Positions 30,113 to 41,741 of a stretch of DNA of 64,000 nt are shown here, piece by piece. Position numbers and translations under genes: made by a program. The stretch is from Fragilaria crotonensis (lineage: Eukaryota > Bacillariophyta > Fragilariophyceae > Fragilariales > Fragilariaceae): assembly GCA_022925895.1 (NCBI GenBank), contig JAKSYS010000061.1, forward strand, positions 1 to 64,000, in the 5' to 3' direction. Each line of letters begins with the position of its first letter. Position 1 is the stretch's first letter. Under the pieces are notes generated by a model. That model was not told the origin of the DNA, did not search any database, and saw only the letters and a program-made list of their open reading frames with translations.

Positions 30113-30146
30113 AAAATTCTAACTACTAAGAAGTAGTTAGAATTTT
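30113..30146. terminator. Bidirectional hairpin between ORF239 and thiG
   Basis: Perfect 15-bp stem (30113-30127 with 30132-30146) and a 4-nt loop, between two convergent genes. It ends exactly at the thiG stop codon. Confidence 0.75.
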
Positions 30147-30950
30147 CTAAATTCGACTAATTTGATCAGTCGGTGAACTTGGATTTGCATAATATTTTTT
30201 TTCCATAGTACCCGCTAAATAACCTAGACGACCTGCACGAACCGCTAATTTCATAGCTTCGGCCATCTGACTTGGATTTTTAGATTGTGCGACAGCTGTA
30301 TTTAAAAGTACACCATCCGCCCCTAATTCTAGAGATTGCGCAGCTTCACTAGGAGTTCCAATTCCTGCATCTATGATAACAGGTATACTCGCATTTTCAA
30401 TAATAATTTTAATATTTTCTAAATTATTTAATCCTTGACCAGACCCAATAGGTGAACCTAACGGCATTACGGTAGCACATCCTAAATCCTCTAAATGTAG
30501 TGCAAGCATTGGATCCGCATTGATATACGGTAATACAGTAAATCCATTTTTAACTAAAAACTCAGCAGCTTTTAATGTTCCTATTGGATCAGGTAATAAG
30601 TATTTTGGATCAGAAATAACTTCTAATTTTATAAAGAAATTATCTGATTGGCCTAATTGGCAAGCTAACTCATGTCCTAAAAACGCCATTCGAATAGCTT
30701 CTTCTGCTGTTTGAGAACCTGCTGTATTAGGTAATAGCCAAAGCTTATCCCAATTTAAGGCTCCTAAAAAAGTTGTATGATCATTTTTCAAGTTAGCGGG
30801 TAATCTTCTTATAGCTACTGTAATTATTTCAGATTCACTACTTTCAATACTATTTACAACATCTGTAACACTACGATATTTACCTGTACCTAACATCAAA
30901 CGTGAATTGAATTGCTTATTCCCAATTTTTAATTTGTCATGTTTTTCCAT
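30147..30950 (-). CDS. thiG: Thiazole synthase ThiG
   Basis: An intact 267-residue TIM-barrel enzyme that makes the thiazole phosphate of thiamine from 1-deoxyxylulose 5-phosphate, dehydroglycine and the ThiS thiocarboxylate. Visible features are [10 protein letters not shown] near residue 19, the Schiff-base lysine in IKLEV (Lys108), the phosphate-binding loop [10 protein letters not shown], and [17 protein letters not shown]. No thiS or thiH is in the window. The sulfur carrier may be elsewhere in the plastome or in the nucleus. Confidence 0.96.
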   Translation of the reverse strand: MEKHDKLKIGNKQFNSRLMLGTGKYRSVTDVVNSIESSESEIITVAIRRLPANLKNDHTTFLGALNWDKLWLLPNTAGSQTAEEAIRMAFLGHELACQLGQSDNFFIKLEVISDPKYLLPDPIGTLKAAEFLVKNGFTVLPYINADPMLALHLEDLGCATVMPLGSPIGSGQGLNNLENIKIIIENASIPVIIDAGIGTPSEAAQSLELGADGVLLNTAVAQSKNPSQMAEAMKLAVRAGRLGYLAGTMEKKYYANPSSPTDQISRI

Positions 30951-30972
30951 AATATTTTTTACTATTTTAAAA

Positions 30973-31044
30973 CTCCCCAGGTAGGACTTGAACCTACGGC
31001 CAATCGGTTAACAGCCGATTGCTCTACCACTGAGCTACTGAGGA
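30973..31044 (-). tRNA. trnN(GUU): tRNA-Asn (GUU)
   Basis: Minus-strand cloverleaf with acceptor TCCTCAG/CTGGGGA, anticodon loop CTGTTAA (anticodon GTT) and T loop GTTCAAGTC. Confidence 0.93.
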
Positions 31045-31087
31045 TATCAGTAATGCCCTAATAATACTATAAATTAATTAAAAAGAC

Positions 31088-31152
31088 AAACAAAATAATT
31101 TTTAATTTGATAAAATTGTGAGAATTTTATCAAATTAAAAATTATTTTGTTT
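31088..31152 (-). terminator. 30-bp perfect hairpin after rps6
   Basis: The arms 31088-31117 and 31123-31152 pair perfectly over 30 bp with a 5-nt loop. The stem ends at the base before the rps6 stop codon (31153-31155). Confidence 0.75.
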
Positions 31153-31443
31153 TTATTTGTTTACAACTAGAAAACGTAAAACTTTTGAATCTAATTTTAA
31201 AGTAGCTAAAAATGTTTCAATATATTTAGGCATACTTGAAAAATTTAATTGGATATAGTTTCCTTTTGATTTATCAACAATTGGGTATGCTAATTTATGT
31301 TTTCCGCGTGAAATTACCGAAATATCACAAACGTTAAATTTTCTTAAATTTTTTGCATAATTAAAAACCCAGCTTTTTAATTCACTATCATTGAATTCTT
31401 CAGTTAACAATATCATTATTTCATATTTTCTTAACAATTCCAT
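31153..31443 (-). CDS. rps6: 30S ribosomal protein S6
   Basis: A 96-residue S6, partner of S18 on the platform. It starts MELLRKYEIMILLTEE and contains RGKHKLAYPIVDKSKGNYIQ and the C-terminal LDSKVLRFLVVNK. Divergent from ccsA. Confidence 0.92.
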   Translation of the reverse strand: MELLRKYEIMILLTEEFNDSELKSWVFNYAKNLRKFNVCDISVISRGKHKLAYPIVDKSKGNYIQLNFSSMPKYIETFLATLKLDSKVLRFLVVNK

Positions 31444-31660
31444 AAGTAAAATTTATCTTTTCATAATTAACAAATATAATACTTTGAATTAATTATGAAT
31501 GTCAATTCTATATTATCGTGAAATAGAGAATATAATTTTTCTATTAGTGGTATAAATTGTTGCACTTTAAAATAATAGAATGCAGAAATAAATTTGATAT
31601 CTTTTAGTAAAATAATATAATAGAAAGCATCTTATTTAAAAATCTTATTGGAGAAATTTA

Positions 31661-32598
31661 ATGGATTGGAATGAAATTCAAAATTCGTCATCAAATCTGG
31701 TTTTTGCTATATTATTAATTGCAATGATTTCTTATTGGGTTAATTTATCATTTTTAATAAAAGTGATCTTTTATCAAATTTTGGTAAATTATCGGCCACA
31801 ATTGCAAGTGGTTTATTGTTTTTCGTGCTTTGTTCAAGATGGATTGTTGCAGGTTATTTTCCATTAAGTAATTTATATGAATCTTTGTTATTTTTAACTT
31901 GGACATTATTAACACTATATCTTTACATTGAATCACAAACAAAAAGTAAACTAATAGGAGCAATTTTAATCCCTGTAGCTTTATTAATTAATGGGTTTAG
32001 TAATTTAACACTTTCTCCAGAAATGCAAAAAGCAAGTCCACTTGTTCCTGCTTTACAATCTAATTGGTTAATGATGCATGTTAGTATGATGTTATTAAGT
32101 TATGGGACATTAATTATGGGATCATTACTATGCATTCTATTTTTAGTTATTTCGCAATACAGAGAAGTTGATTTAAAACAAGTGGATGAAACCTCTACAC
32201 CACTTTATAATATTATGCTAGATTATTATGAAGCTAAACTTGTATCACCACAAAATAATGTTTCTGAATTAGGTAAATTGAAACTTTTACAAAGTTTAGA
32301 CAATTGGAGTTATAGAATTATAGGTTTAGGATTTCCTTTTTTAACGATAGGAATTATCGCTGGTGGCGTATGGGCAAATGAAGCTTGGGGATCGTATTGG
32401 AGTTGGGATCCAAAAGAGACTTGGGCTCTTATTACATGGATTGTTTTTGCTGTTTATCTACATGCAAGAATAACAAAAGGTTGGGAAGGAAAAAGAACTG
32501 CTATCTTAGGAGGTTTGGGGTTTTTCGTTATTTGGATTTGTTATTTAGGTGTAAATTTCTTAGGTAAAGGTTTACATAGTTATGGATGGGTTTCATAA
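31661..32598 (+). CDS. ccsA: Cytochrome c biogenesis protein CcsA (one-base frame break)
   Basis: Haem-handling membrane subunit of the System II c-type cytochrome assembly machine in the thylakoid. The N-terminal part breaks at 31751-31755, where five T are present and six are needed to continue FFNKSDLLSNFGKLSATIAS into LFFVLCSRWIVAGYFPLSNL. The corrected length is 312 residues with several transmembrane helices. The tryptophan-rich haem motif WGSYWSWDPKETWALITW and conserved histidines (one in YLHAR) are present. An AAAAATC-rich leader precedes the ATG. Confidence 0.94.
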
Positions 32599-32636
32599 AA
32601 AATAAAGGAATTGTAATTTATTATTCCTTTATTTTT
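32598..32636. terminator. Hairpin between ccsA and psaC
   Basis: 14-bp stem (32598-32611 with 32623-32636) and an 11-nt loop, between convergent ccsA and psaC, followed by T-rich sequence on the plus strand. Confidence 0.65.
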
Positions 32637-32654
32637 ATTTAAATTTTTTTTTAG

Positions 32655-32912
<258 letters not shown>

Positions 32913-32983
32913 TTATAATTTTTAATTTATTAATAGTAATTTTTAAAAGTCAATCATAACTGAAAATATTTTCGGCTAATATA

Positions 32984-33100
32984 TTAACGTTGGCGTGATA
33001 ATCTTTGAACTTGTTGAATAGCTAAACGACCAATATTGAATAAAGCCCATGATGCAGCTACGAAAATTGGAGCACCAATTACTAATAAACGAGTATCCAT
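32984..33100 (-). CDS. psbY: Photosystem II protein PsbY (Ycf32)
   Basis: A 38-residue single-span protein, too short for a default ORF cut-off. It starts [11 protein letters not shown], has a hydrophobic helix with [18 protein letters not shown], and ends RLSRQR. It is a peripheral PSII subunit near cytochrome b559. An AAGGA site lies upstream of the ATG. It sits between psaC and the rRNA operon. Confidence 0.93.
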   Translation of the reverse strand: MDTRLLVIGAPIFVAASWALFNIGRLAIQQVQRLSRQR

Positions 33101-33249
33101 ATGTTATAATCCTTATAAAAATAGTTAAATTAAATACAGAAAATAATATTAATATGCAGTTATATTATTGTACATTTACATTATATACAAAATTTTAAAT
33201 ATTTATAAGAAATATCAAGATAGAAATTTTTTCAATTATGTCTAAAAAC

Positions 33250-33370
33250 TTTGGCATTGAGCTATTTTTCCGGGAGATGTCTCTCCAAGTATTTTCGCCG
33301 ATTTATAACGTTTCACAACTGAGTTCGAAATGGATCAGTGTGGTTCCGCCAATACACTAAAAACACCAAA
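33250..33370 (-). rRNA. rrn5: 5S ribosomal RNA
   Basis: Minus-strand 5S with the conserved internal segment GATCCATTTCGAACTCAG and complementary ends TTTGGTG and GCCAAA forming helix I. The ends are estimated to within a few bases. Confidence 0.92.
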
Positions 33371-33396
33371 GCAAAAATCTACGATAGAGTAGATAA

Positions 33397-33448
33397 AAAC
33401 CAATCGATTCTAAAGTATTAAATTCAATACTTTAGAATCGATTGGTTT
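33397..33448 (-). repeat. 23-bp perfect inverted repeat between rrl and rrn5
   Basis: The arms 33397-33419 and 33426-33448 pair perfectly with a 6-nt loop in the short 23S-5S spacer. It is probably a processing stem in the rRNA precursor rather than a terminator, because rrn5 lies downstream. Confidence 0.6.
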
Positions 33449-33456
33449 GATTAAAA

Positions 33457-33585
33457 AATTCAAGTCCTCGGTCTGTTAGGACATCTCAGCTCATATATTA
33501 CTACATTTATACTTGATGCCTATCTAACGGTTAGTCTTACCGTGACCTTACTCACTTACGTGATGAGAATACTCATCTTGAGGTG

Positions 33586-33619
<34 letters not shown>

Positions 33620-33743
33620 CTCCATACATAGCTACCCAGCGTTTACCGTTGGCACGATAACTGGTACACCAGAGGTATGTCCTTCTCGGTCCTCTCGTAC
33701 TAAAGAAGGCTCCTCTCAATATTCTAACGCCTACACCGGATAT

Positions 33744-33791
<48 letters not shown>

Positions 33792-33827
33792 CATGGGCGA
33801 ACAGCCCAACCCTTGGGACGTACTACC

Positions 33828-33896
<69 letters not shown>

Positions 33897-34087
33897 CAGC
33901 CTGTTATCCCTAGAGTAACTTTTATCCGTTGAGTGACGGCCTTTCCACTCAGCACCGTCAGATCACTAAGACCGACTTTCGTCCCTGCTCGACTTGTAGG
34001 TCTCACAGTCAAGCTTCCTTTTTGCCTTTACACTCTAGATACGATTTCTACCCGTTCAGAGGAAACCTTTGTGCGCCTCCGTTACCG

Positions 34088-34125
<38 letters not shown>

Positions 34126-34375
34126 AACTGTCCTTTTACCAGATAATGGTAAAAGTTAGAAATCTAACATTATAGGAGTGGTATCTCACTGATGGCTCCG
34201 GAATTCCCGCAAGAATCTTTCAACGCCTCCCACCTATACTGCGCAAATAAAGTCCAATTTCAATTTCAAGTTACAGTAAAGCTTCATAGGGTCTTTCTGT
34301 CCTGGTGCAGGTAGTCCGCATCTTCACAGACAAGTCTATTTCACCGAGCCCCTCTCCGAGACAGTATCCAAATCA

Positions 34376-34458
<83 letters not shown>

Positions 34459-35228
34459 AGGGCTTCAGTTACCAGCTTCGCTTGCGCTAACCAACTTCTT
34501 TAACCTTCTGGCACTGGGCAGGCGTCAGCCCCCCATACATCGTCTTACGACTTAGCGGAGACCTGTGTTTTTGGTAAACAGTTGCTTGGATCTTGTTATT
34601 GCAACCTTATAAATAAGGCACTCCTTCTCCCGAAGTTACGGAGTTATTTTGCCGAGTTCCTTAGAGAGAGTTATCTCGCGCCCCTTAGTATACTCTACCT
34701 ACCCACCTGTGTCGGTTATGGTACAGGCATTATTTATTTTCGACAGTGCGAGCTTTTCTTGGAAGTATGACATACACTGCTCCAACGCCGTAGCGTCTCG
34801 TACTCACGCCTCAGTTCAATAGTACGTTTTCGCCGTACACACCTTAACGCTTAAACCGGAATACCAATATCCGGCCAGTTTAGCCTTCTCCGTCCCTCGA
34901 TATCAATAAATAATGGTACGGGAATATTAACCCGTTATCCATCGACTACGCTTTTCAGCCTCGCCTTAGGCCCTGACTTACCCTCCGCGGACGAGCCTTC
35001 CGGAGGAAACCTTGGGTTTTCGGGGTATAGGATTCTCACCTATATTTTCGTTACTCAAGCCGACATTCTCACTTCTGCTTCGTCCATATCCGCTTCCGCT
35101 AATACTTCAACCTACAACAGAACGCTCCCCCTACCGATATATAAAACATATATCGCACAGTTTCGGCAAATTACTTAGTCCCGTTCATTTTCGGCGCAGG
35201 TTTACTCGATCAGTGAGCTATTACGCAC

Positions 35229-35264
<36 letters not shown>

Positions 35265-35829
35265 ATTGTTTCTGCACTCCCACCTCCTTTATCACTTAGT
35301 AATTATTTAAGGGCCTTAACTGGTGCTCTGGGCTGTTTCCCTCTTGACAATGGAGCTTATCCCCCACAGTCTCACTGATAAATTGTACATTTAGTATTCT
35401 TAGTTTGCAACGATTTGGTACCGAATTACCAGCCCGCATACGTAACAGTGCTTTACCCCTAAATTATAACATTTACCGCTGCGCCTAAACGCATTTCGGG
35501 GGAGAACCAGCTAGCTCCGAATTCGATTGGCATTTCACCCCTAACCACAGTTCATCCGCTGATTTTTCAACATCAGTCGGTTCGGTCCTCCACTTAGTAT
35601 TACCTAAGCTTCAACCTGACCATGGTTAGATCATCCGGGTTCGGGTCTATAACTAGAGACTAACGCCCTATTCAGGCTCGCTTTCACTATGGCTTCAACA
35701 TTCTCTGTTTTAACCTGCCACTAGCTATAAGTCGCCGGCTCATTCTTCAACAGGCACGCAGTCAGACGTTTTAGTCGTCCTCCTACTGGTTGTAAGTTTA
35801 TGGTTTCATGTTCTTTTCACTCCCCTCCC

Positions 35830-35860
<31 letters not shown>

Positions 35861-36086
35861 ATTTCACTATCGGTCATTCAGGAATATTTAGCCTTACGAG
35901 GTGGTCCTCGCAGATTCACACGGAATTTCACGTGCTCCATGCTACTTGGGATTCAGTTTTGATTGTTTCAATTTTCGATTACAAGACTATCACTTTCTAT
36001 GGTTAGGGATTCCAACCTATTCATCTAATTGTCACATTTAATCATTTTTAACTGTCCCGCTACCCTTACTTCTAAGTTTAGGCTTC

Positions 36087-36118
<32 letters not shown>

Positions 36119-36336
36119 TTTTTACTTTCTTTTCCTCTAGGTACTAAGATGTTTCAGTTCCCTAGGTTCGCTCTTTCTTATTTATATATTCAATAAGTAG
36201 TTTTTAAGTTTCCTCATTCGGAGACCTCCGGATCATAGCTTGTTTCCAGCTCCCCGAAGCATTTCGTTGGTAACCACGTCCTTCATCGCTTCTGAATGCC
36301 AAGGTATCCCCCATAAACTCTTAGTTCCTTGAATTT
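33457..36336 (-). rRNA. rrl: 23S ribosomal RNA
   Basis: About 2,880 nt on the minus strand, 5' end near 36336. The 5' TTCAAGG pairs with the 3' CTTGAA, closing helix 1. The conserved peptidyl-transferase and sarcin-ricin regions are recognisable (the AGTACGAGAGGACC complement near 33690). The apparent ORFs on the plus strand here are artefacts of rRNA. Ends are estimated. Confidence 0.97.
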
Positions 36337-36394
36337 AAAACAACTAAGATATTAAAATATCTAGCTTGAATTTTAGTTTATATTACTAATTTTT

Positions 36395-36467
36395 TGGAGG
36401 TAAGCGGATTCGAACCGCTGACAACCGCCGTGCAAAGGCGATGCTCTACCAGCTGAGCTATACCCCC
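36395..36467 (-). tRNA. trnA(UGC): tRNA-Ala (UGC)
   Basis: Minus-strand cloverleaf with acceptor GGGGGTA, anticodon loop TTTGCAC (anticodon TGC) and T loop GTTCGAATC. It lies in the 16S-23S spacer and has no intron. Confidence 0.95.
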
Positions 36468-36469
36468 GT

Positions 36470-36500
<31 letters not shown>

Positions 36501-36543
36501 GCCCTTATCAGGGGCGCGCTCTAACCAACTGAGCTAATAGCCC
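36470..36543 (-). tRNA. trnI(GAU): tRNA-Ile (GAU)
   Basis: Minus-strand cloverleaf with acceptor GGGCTAT/ATGGCCC and anticodon loop CTGATAA (anticodon GAT). It is only 2 nt from trnA and about 50 nt from the 16S 3' end. No intron, the usual algal rRNA spacer layout. Confidence 0.95.
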
Positions 36544-36594
36544 GTTTTTTATGGAATATTTTTAAACTCGACTTTTAATTTTTTATAAAAATTT

Positions 36595-36717
36595 AAAGGA
36601 GGTGATCCAACCGCACCTTCCAGTACGGTTACCTTGTTACGACTTCACCCCAGTCACTAATTCTACCTTAGGCGTCCTCCTCCAAAAGGTTAGAGTAACG
36701 ACTTCGGGCATAACCAG

Positions 36718-36759
<42 letters not shown>

Positions 36760-37010
36760 AATTCACCGCTGTGTAGCTGACCAGCGATTACTAGCGATTC
36801 CAACTTCATGCAGGCGAGTTGCAGCCTGCAATCCGAACTTAGAACGAGTTTATAGATTAGCTAGTCTTCGCAGATTTGCAGCTCATTGTCTCGTCCATTG
36901 TAGCACGTGTGTAGCCCAGGGTGTAAGGGGCATGCTGACTTGACGTCATCCCCGCCTTCCTCCGGTTTATAACCGGCAGTCTTTTTAGAGTTCCAAAAGG
37001 CAACTAAAAA

Positions 37011-37076
<66 letters not shown>

Positions 37077-37161
37077 CCACCTGTGTATACGTTCCAAAAG
37101 GCACTTTTTTCTTTCAAAAAAATTCGTATCATGTCAAACCCTGGTAAGGTTCTTCGCGTTG

Positions 37162-37223
<62 letters not shown>

Positions 37224-38034
37224 CACTTGCGTGCATACTTCCCAGGCGGGATACTTAACGCGTTAGCTTTGGTACTGCACAGGTCGATCTGTTCAACACC
37301 TAGTATCCATTGTTTACGGCTAGGACTACTGGGGTATCTAATCCCATTTGCTACCCTAGCTTTCGTCTCTGAGTGTCAGTAATAGCCCAGTAAAGTGCCT
37401 TCGCCATCGGTGTTCTTTCCAATCTCTACGCATTTCACCGCTCCACTGGAAATTCCCTTTACCTCTACTATACTCTAGTCCGATAGTTTCGACTGCGATT
37501 TTGAAGTTGAGCTTCAAGATTTAACAGTTGACTTGTCGAGCCACCTACAGACGCTTTACGCCCAGTGATTCCGGATAACACTTGCATCCTCCGTCTTACC
37601 GCGGCTGCTGGCACGGAGTTAGCCGATGCTTATTCTTCAGGTACACGTCATTTATTCCTCCCTGAAAAAAGAGGTTTACAACCCATAGGCAGTCATCCCT
37701 CACGCGGTATTGCTCCGTCAGGCTTTCGCCCATTGCGGAAAATTCCCTACTGCTGCCTCCCGTAGGAGTCTGGACCGTGTCTCAGTTCCAGTGTGTCTGA
37801 TCGTCCTCTCAAACCAGATACTGATCGTCGCCTTGGTAGGCCATTACCCTACCAACAAGCTAATCAGCCGCAAGCTTCTCTTTAGGCGGAAATCCATTTC
37901 ACTCGAAAGCATATGGGGTATTAGCAACCGTTTCCAGTTGTTGTCCCCCCTCCTAAAGGCAAATTCTTACGTGTTACTCACCCGTCCGCCACTAGAGTTA
38001 AAAACTCTCGTACGACTTGCATGTATAAGGCATA

Positions 38035-38070
<36 letters not shown>

Positions 38071-38076
38071 TTAAAA
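36595..38076 (-). rRNA. rrs: 16S ribosomal RNA
   Basis: About 1,480 nt on the minus strand. The 5' region has GAGTTTGATCCTGGCTCAGG. The 3' end has GGATCACCTCCTTT with an intact anti-Shine-Dalgarno CCTCC, consistent with the AAGGAG sites seen before several genes. The 530 loop and 1400-region complements are visible. Ends are estimated. Confidence 0.97.
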
Positions 38077-38220
38077 TGTCCTTGAATTTTTTGTTTGTTT
38101 TTTTTAAATTTTGTCCATAAGGCTGCAAATAAAGATACCGAGGCTTATCTAAAAATTTAAGATAGATAAAAAAAAATTAATATAACTTTAGTATATTTAA
38201 AATATTAATTTTATCAGTTC

Positions 38221-38275
38221 TATATTTATTCTATACTCATATAGTAAATTAAAACATCAATATAGAATAAATATA
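38221..38275 (-). terminator. Hairpin after ycf89, upstream of rrs
   Basis: 15-bp perfect stem (38221-38235 with 38261-38275) with a 25-nt loop, 4 nt from the ycf89 stop. The 38077-38279 spacer must also hold the rRNA promoter, but I could not pick a convincing one. Confidence 0.55.
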
Positions 38276-38279
38276 AAAG

Positions 38280-39331
38280 TTATAAAATTAAATCTGAAAG
38301 AAAAGAAAAATAACTTTCAAATTCATGTGTAACAGTGTGACCAATTTCTTCAACACTAGAAAAATTACTACTTATTATTAAATTTGAACTTGCCTGTTCA
38401 AGAGGTATTAAATTTAAAGAAATTTGTTTTAAAGAAGTTTTTAATAAATCTGATTGATTAATAATTCGGTCAGGTAAGAATTGAATATCAACATTCTTAT
38501 AGGCTTCTTGCATGTATTTTAAAATGTCTGGCCTATCATTGTACCAAAACTCTCTTATTTCATTGGGGATTGGGTATTTATACCACAAAATTGGTAAATA
38601 TTTAAAGATTAATACATCTTTAATATCTCCGTTAACTATAGCTTTTCCTGGAACACCTTCACTAGGTAAAAAAGGCATTGTAAATACTAAATGATTTAAA
38701 GAATCTGCAGCTTTTCCTATAAGAGTTAATAACAATGGAGTTGCTAGTCCTATTCCACCTACTACAGGCATAAGTCCAATTGCATATTCTTCAATCCAAT
38801 CAACAAAAGCAATGAAATATGCTATAGGAAAAGTATAAGGGTTTATACTAATTAGCCATGCAATAAAAATCCGAAATGAAATCATATAATAATAGGTAAC
38901 CAAAATAGCAAAAACTACTTCCCGGCAAACCTCCAAAATGAAATATCTAAACAAAAATGACATTGGACTTGAAGAAATTCCGAAACCCAATTTGGTAAAA
39001 AAATAATATTTTTATAGTTCTCCATATAAAAACTATAAAATCCATCTGTATTACTTTCATAGAATATTCTAGGAATAGGTGAAGGCTTTGGAGAATCACC
39101 TATTAAAATTTCAATATAATTCTGAGGATGCGTATCTGGTGGAAAACGTACTGTACGAATAGGTAAATTTTCAGCCAATGATTTTGGATTCCAATAATAT
39201 CGCTTTAAAGGAGTTAATAGCATACCTGGATTGTCAGGAAATCCAAAAATACCAGCTAATTTTTGAAAACTGAAGCCAACAAAATTAAAAAATTCCTCTC
39301 GTAATTCTAACAACCGTTCGCGAATTGTCAT
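38280..39331 (-). CDS. ycf89: Ycf89-type membrane protein (one-base frame break)
   Basis: It lies between trnP and rrs, the position of the diatom-conserved ORF ycf89. The name rests on position and protein character. From ATG 39331 about 110 residues are soluble (MTIRERLLELREEFFNFVGF, KRYYWNPKSL). The frame then breaks in the 7-base A run at 38997-39003. With one more base it continues FFTKLGFGISSSPMSFLFRY through two or three hydrophobic segments (REVVFAILVTYYYMISFRIF, MPVVGGIGLATPLLLTLIG) to 38280. The corrected length is about 350 residues. Function unknown. Confidence 0.75.
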
Positions 39332-39432
39332 AAGAATTTCTTTAAATTAGATTTATAAAGGTACAAAAATCATTATATTGTAGAGAAAATTATACGTCAA
39401 GTCTGTCAATCTCTATCAAGTAGGTTCATTAA

Positions 39433-39506
39433 TCGGGATAGTAGGATTTGAACCTACGACCCCCTGCTCCCAAAGCAGGTGCTCTACCAAGCTGAGCTAT
39501 ATCCCG
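39433..39506 (-). tRNA. trnP(UGG): tRNA-Pro (UGG)
   Basis: Minus-strand cloverleaf with acceptor CGGGATA/TATCCCG, anticodon loop TTTGGGA (anticodon TGG) and T loop GTTCAAATC. Confidence 0.94.
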
Positions 39507-39898
39507 AATGCAAAAGTTATTTAAAGATTACACCTAAAGTTAACATAATTTGAGTTAGAAGACAAGTTTGTATTTTATCTAAATTTAATTAACGACTAAA
39601 AATTTAGTTCCAACATTTTAATACCACACAATAAAATTTAGATAATAAAAAAGTAGAAAAAGAGTTGCTAACTAAACTTTAAAAAAATAAGAAAAATTTT
39701 TAACATTTAAATATTGGAATAGTTTCAATTTAGTAAACATAAGATAACTAAATCGGCAGACCATGACTTCAATTATTAGGGAAATAGTAATTCTTACAAT
39801 TACCCTAATCCATTTTTTTACTATTTTTTAAATTTTTTCTATTTCGATAATAATTTAATGTATAATACTATAATGAAAACTCATATTTAAATAGATAA
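39507..39898. other. 392-bp gene-free spacer between trnP and ycf45
   Basis: No ORF of note. It contains a 12-bp inverted repeat (39575-39586 with 39634-39645). It also contains a bulged hairpin, ATTAGGG and TAATT pairing with AATTA and CCCTAAT over 39775-39809, followed by a T run on the plus strand. That looks like the 3' end of a plus-strand transcript, yet no plus-strand gene is seen. A small structured RNA is possible but unproven. Confidence 0.4.
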
Positions 39899-41245
39899 TT
39901 AATAACTAATTTTTGAAAATAAGCGAACTAATTGATAGTAACTGATAGTATTAAAACTATATATTGGTATATCGCATCTATTGGCAAATTGAGTCAAACT
40001 AATATTTTTATTCAAATGTTTTTTTAATCCTATAATGATACTAGCTTTTTTAACTTCATTTGTTAAAATAAAATTTATACCCATACGTAAAAGTACTTCT
40101 TTTAGTAAATTATTCGAAATGGAATAAGGATATATTATTAATAGTTTTGACTTTAATTTTAACGAATTTTCGTGTTTCAATTCATTAATAGAAAACCAAT
40201 TTAAAGTTGGTAAAAGATTTTGATTATTTAATAAAGAGCCGTATTGAGGTTGAATTCGCTCACTTACTATTTTAATCTTTTCGGGTAATGAAAATAATCT
40301 AATTTGTTCCATGAAACTATCGCCACGTAATAATAAATCAATAGAAGTTTTTACATCTTCATGTATAGTCCATGAATTTTGTTGATTAATTTCTATTAAT
40401 ATTTCAAAAGCAGGATAAGCCTTACGTTCTAAAACAGTTTTTTGTGTTTTTCGTCTTTTAGCTTCATCATCACTAAGTGTTACATATTGTATCCCTCCAA
40501 TTAAATCTGCTAATGGTGGATTTTTAATTAGATTTTGTAAACAATTACCATGCGTAGTTCCTACAAGTTGAACACCTTTTTCAGCAATTGTTCTAGCTGC
40601 TAATACTTCTAATTCTGTTCCTATTTCATCAATAATAATTACTTGAGGCATATGATTTTCTACAGCTTCAATCATTACCTGATGTTGAAGTTCAGTTTTA
40701 GATACTTGCATTCTTCTAGCTCTTCCTATTCCTGAATGCGGGATATCACTTTCTCCAGCTATTTCATTAGATGTATCTATTATAACTACCCGCTTTTCCA
40801 TTTCATCAGCCAATACTCTCCCAATCTCTCGAATAATAGTGGTTTTTCCTACACCAGGTTTACCTAATATTAAGATAGATTGACCTGACTCCAGTAAATC
40901 TCTAATAACAGAAATTGCTCCAAAAATTGAACGCCCGATTCGACAAGTTAAGCCGGTAATTAAAAATTGTCGATTTCGAATACAACTTATTCTATGTAAT
41001 GTTCGTTCAATTCCTGCTCGATTTTCTGTACTAAATTTACTAATTCGTTTAGTTGTATAATCTAAATCTTGCCATGAAATTATTTTTTGAGATAAATATT
41101 CTGGACCAGTAGAAAATCTTGCTTCAGGTCTTCGACCTAAATCAAGTACGATTTCTATAAGTTGATCGGCATACATATGACTTATTAAATGGTCATAAAG
41201 AAAAAAAGGAAGCTTTTCAAATAATTTTTCTAAATCATCACTCAT
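39899..41245 (-). CDS. ycf45: Ycf45, P-loop ATPase (SpoIIIAA-like)
   Basis: An intact 448-residue member of a cyanobacterial and plastid ATPase family of uncertain role. Walker A is GKPGVGKTT (128-136). Walker B is [10 protein letters not shown] (about 202-211). Between them, [18 protein letters not shown] is a conserved family block, and [10 protein letters not shown] follows. The N-terminal 90 residues look like a nucleic-acid-binding adaptor. The last 100 residues are divergent and may hold a degenerate RNA-binding domain. Transcribed after rpl35-rpl20. Confidence 0.9.
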   Translation of the reverse strand: MSDDLEKLFEKLPFFLYDHLISHMYADQLIEIVLDLGRRPEARFSTGPEYLSQKIISWQDLDYTTKRISKFSTENRAGIERTLHRISCIRNRQFLITGLTCRIGRSIFGAISVIRDLLESGQSILILGKPGVGKTTIIREIGRVLADEMEKRVVIIDTSNEIAGESDIPHSGIGRARRMQVSKTELQHQVMIEAVENHMPQVIIIDEIGTELEVLAARTIAEKGVQLVGTTHGNCLQNLIKNPPLADLIGGIQYVTLSDDEAKRRKTQKTVLERKAYPAFEILIEINQQNSWTIHEDVKTSIDLLLRGDSFMEQIRLFSLPEKIKIVSERIQPQYGSLLNNQNLLPTLNWFSINELKHENSLKLKSKLLIIYPYSISNNLLKEVLLRMGINFILTNEVKKASIIIGLKKHLNKNISLTQFANRCDIPIYSFNTISYYQLVRLFSKISY

Positions 41246-41256
41246 AATTTGTTGTT

Positions 41257-41340
41257 AAATTTTCTTATTAATTTTAAATAACACACTGTAGATTATAAAT
41301 ATAATTTCCAGTGTGTTATTTAAAATTAATAAGAAAATTT
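41257..41340 (-). terminator. 32-bp perfect hairpin after rpl20
   Basis: The arms 41257-41288 and 41309-41340 pair over 32 bp with a 20-nt loop, between rpl20 and ycf45. It ends 3 nt from the rpl20 stop. Confidence 0.72.
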
Positions 41341-41343
41341 ACA

Positions 41344-41700
41344 TTATTTTGTTAACGTTTCATCAAAATTTATAATTTTTGAAAATGTTGAATTATCTAA
41401 AATAGCAATTTGAGATAACATTTTACGATTTAAAGCAATTTTAGCATTATTTAATTTATTAATAAAACGACTGTAAGTAATTCCTTCAATTCTTGAAGCA
41501 GCGTTTATTCTCGTAATCCAAACTCTTCGGAAAATTCGTTTCTTCTGTTTTCGATTAACATAAGAATATTTTAATGCTTTCATTACTTGTTGATTGGCTA
41601 CTCTGAAAAGAGCCGAATGTGCACCTCTATAACCACTTGCTATTGTTAAAATTTTATTTCTACGTTTGCGGGCAACATTACCCCGTTTAACTCTAACCAT
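41344..41700 (-). CDS. rpl20: 50S ribosomal protein L20
   Basis: A 118-residue early 50S assembly protein. It starts [18 protein letters not shown], with [20 protein letters not shown] and [20 protein letters not shown]. Intact; paired with rpl35 as in bacteria, though infC is missing. Confidence 0.97.
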   Translation of the reverse strand: MVRVKRGNVARKRRNKILTIASGYRGAHSALFRVANQQVMKALKYSYVNRKQKKRIFRRVWITRINAASRIEGITYSRFINKLNNAKIALNRKMLSQIAILDNSTFSKIINFDETLTK

Positions 41701-41741
41701 TAGATTTTTTAATTTAAATTAAATTTATAGTTTTTAACTAA

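Noticed and set aside
33606-38120. Many apparent ORFs on both strands within 33.6-38.1 kb
   Set aside because: They lie inside the 23S and 16S rRNA genes and their translations match no protein family. The rRNA assignment is certain.
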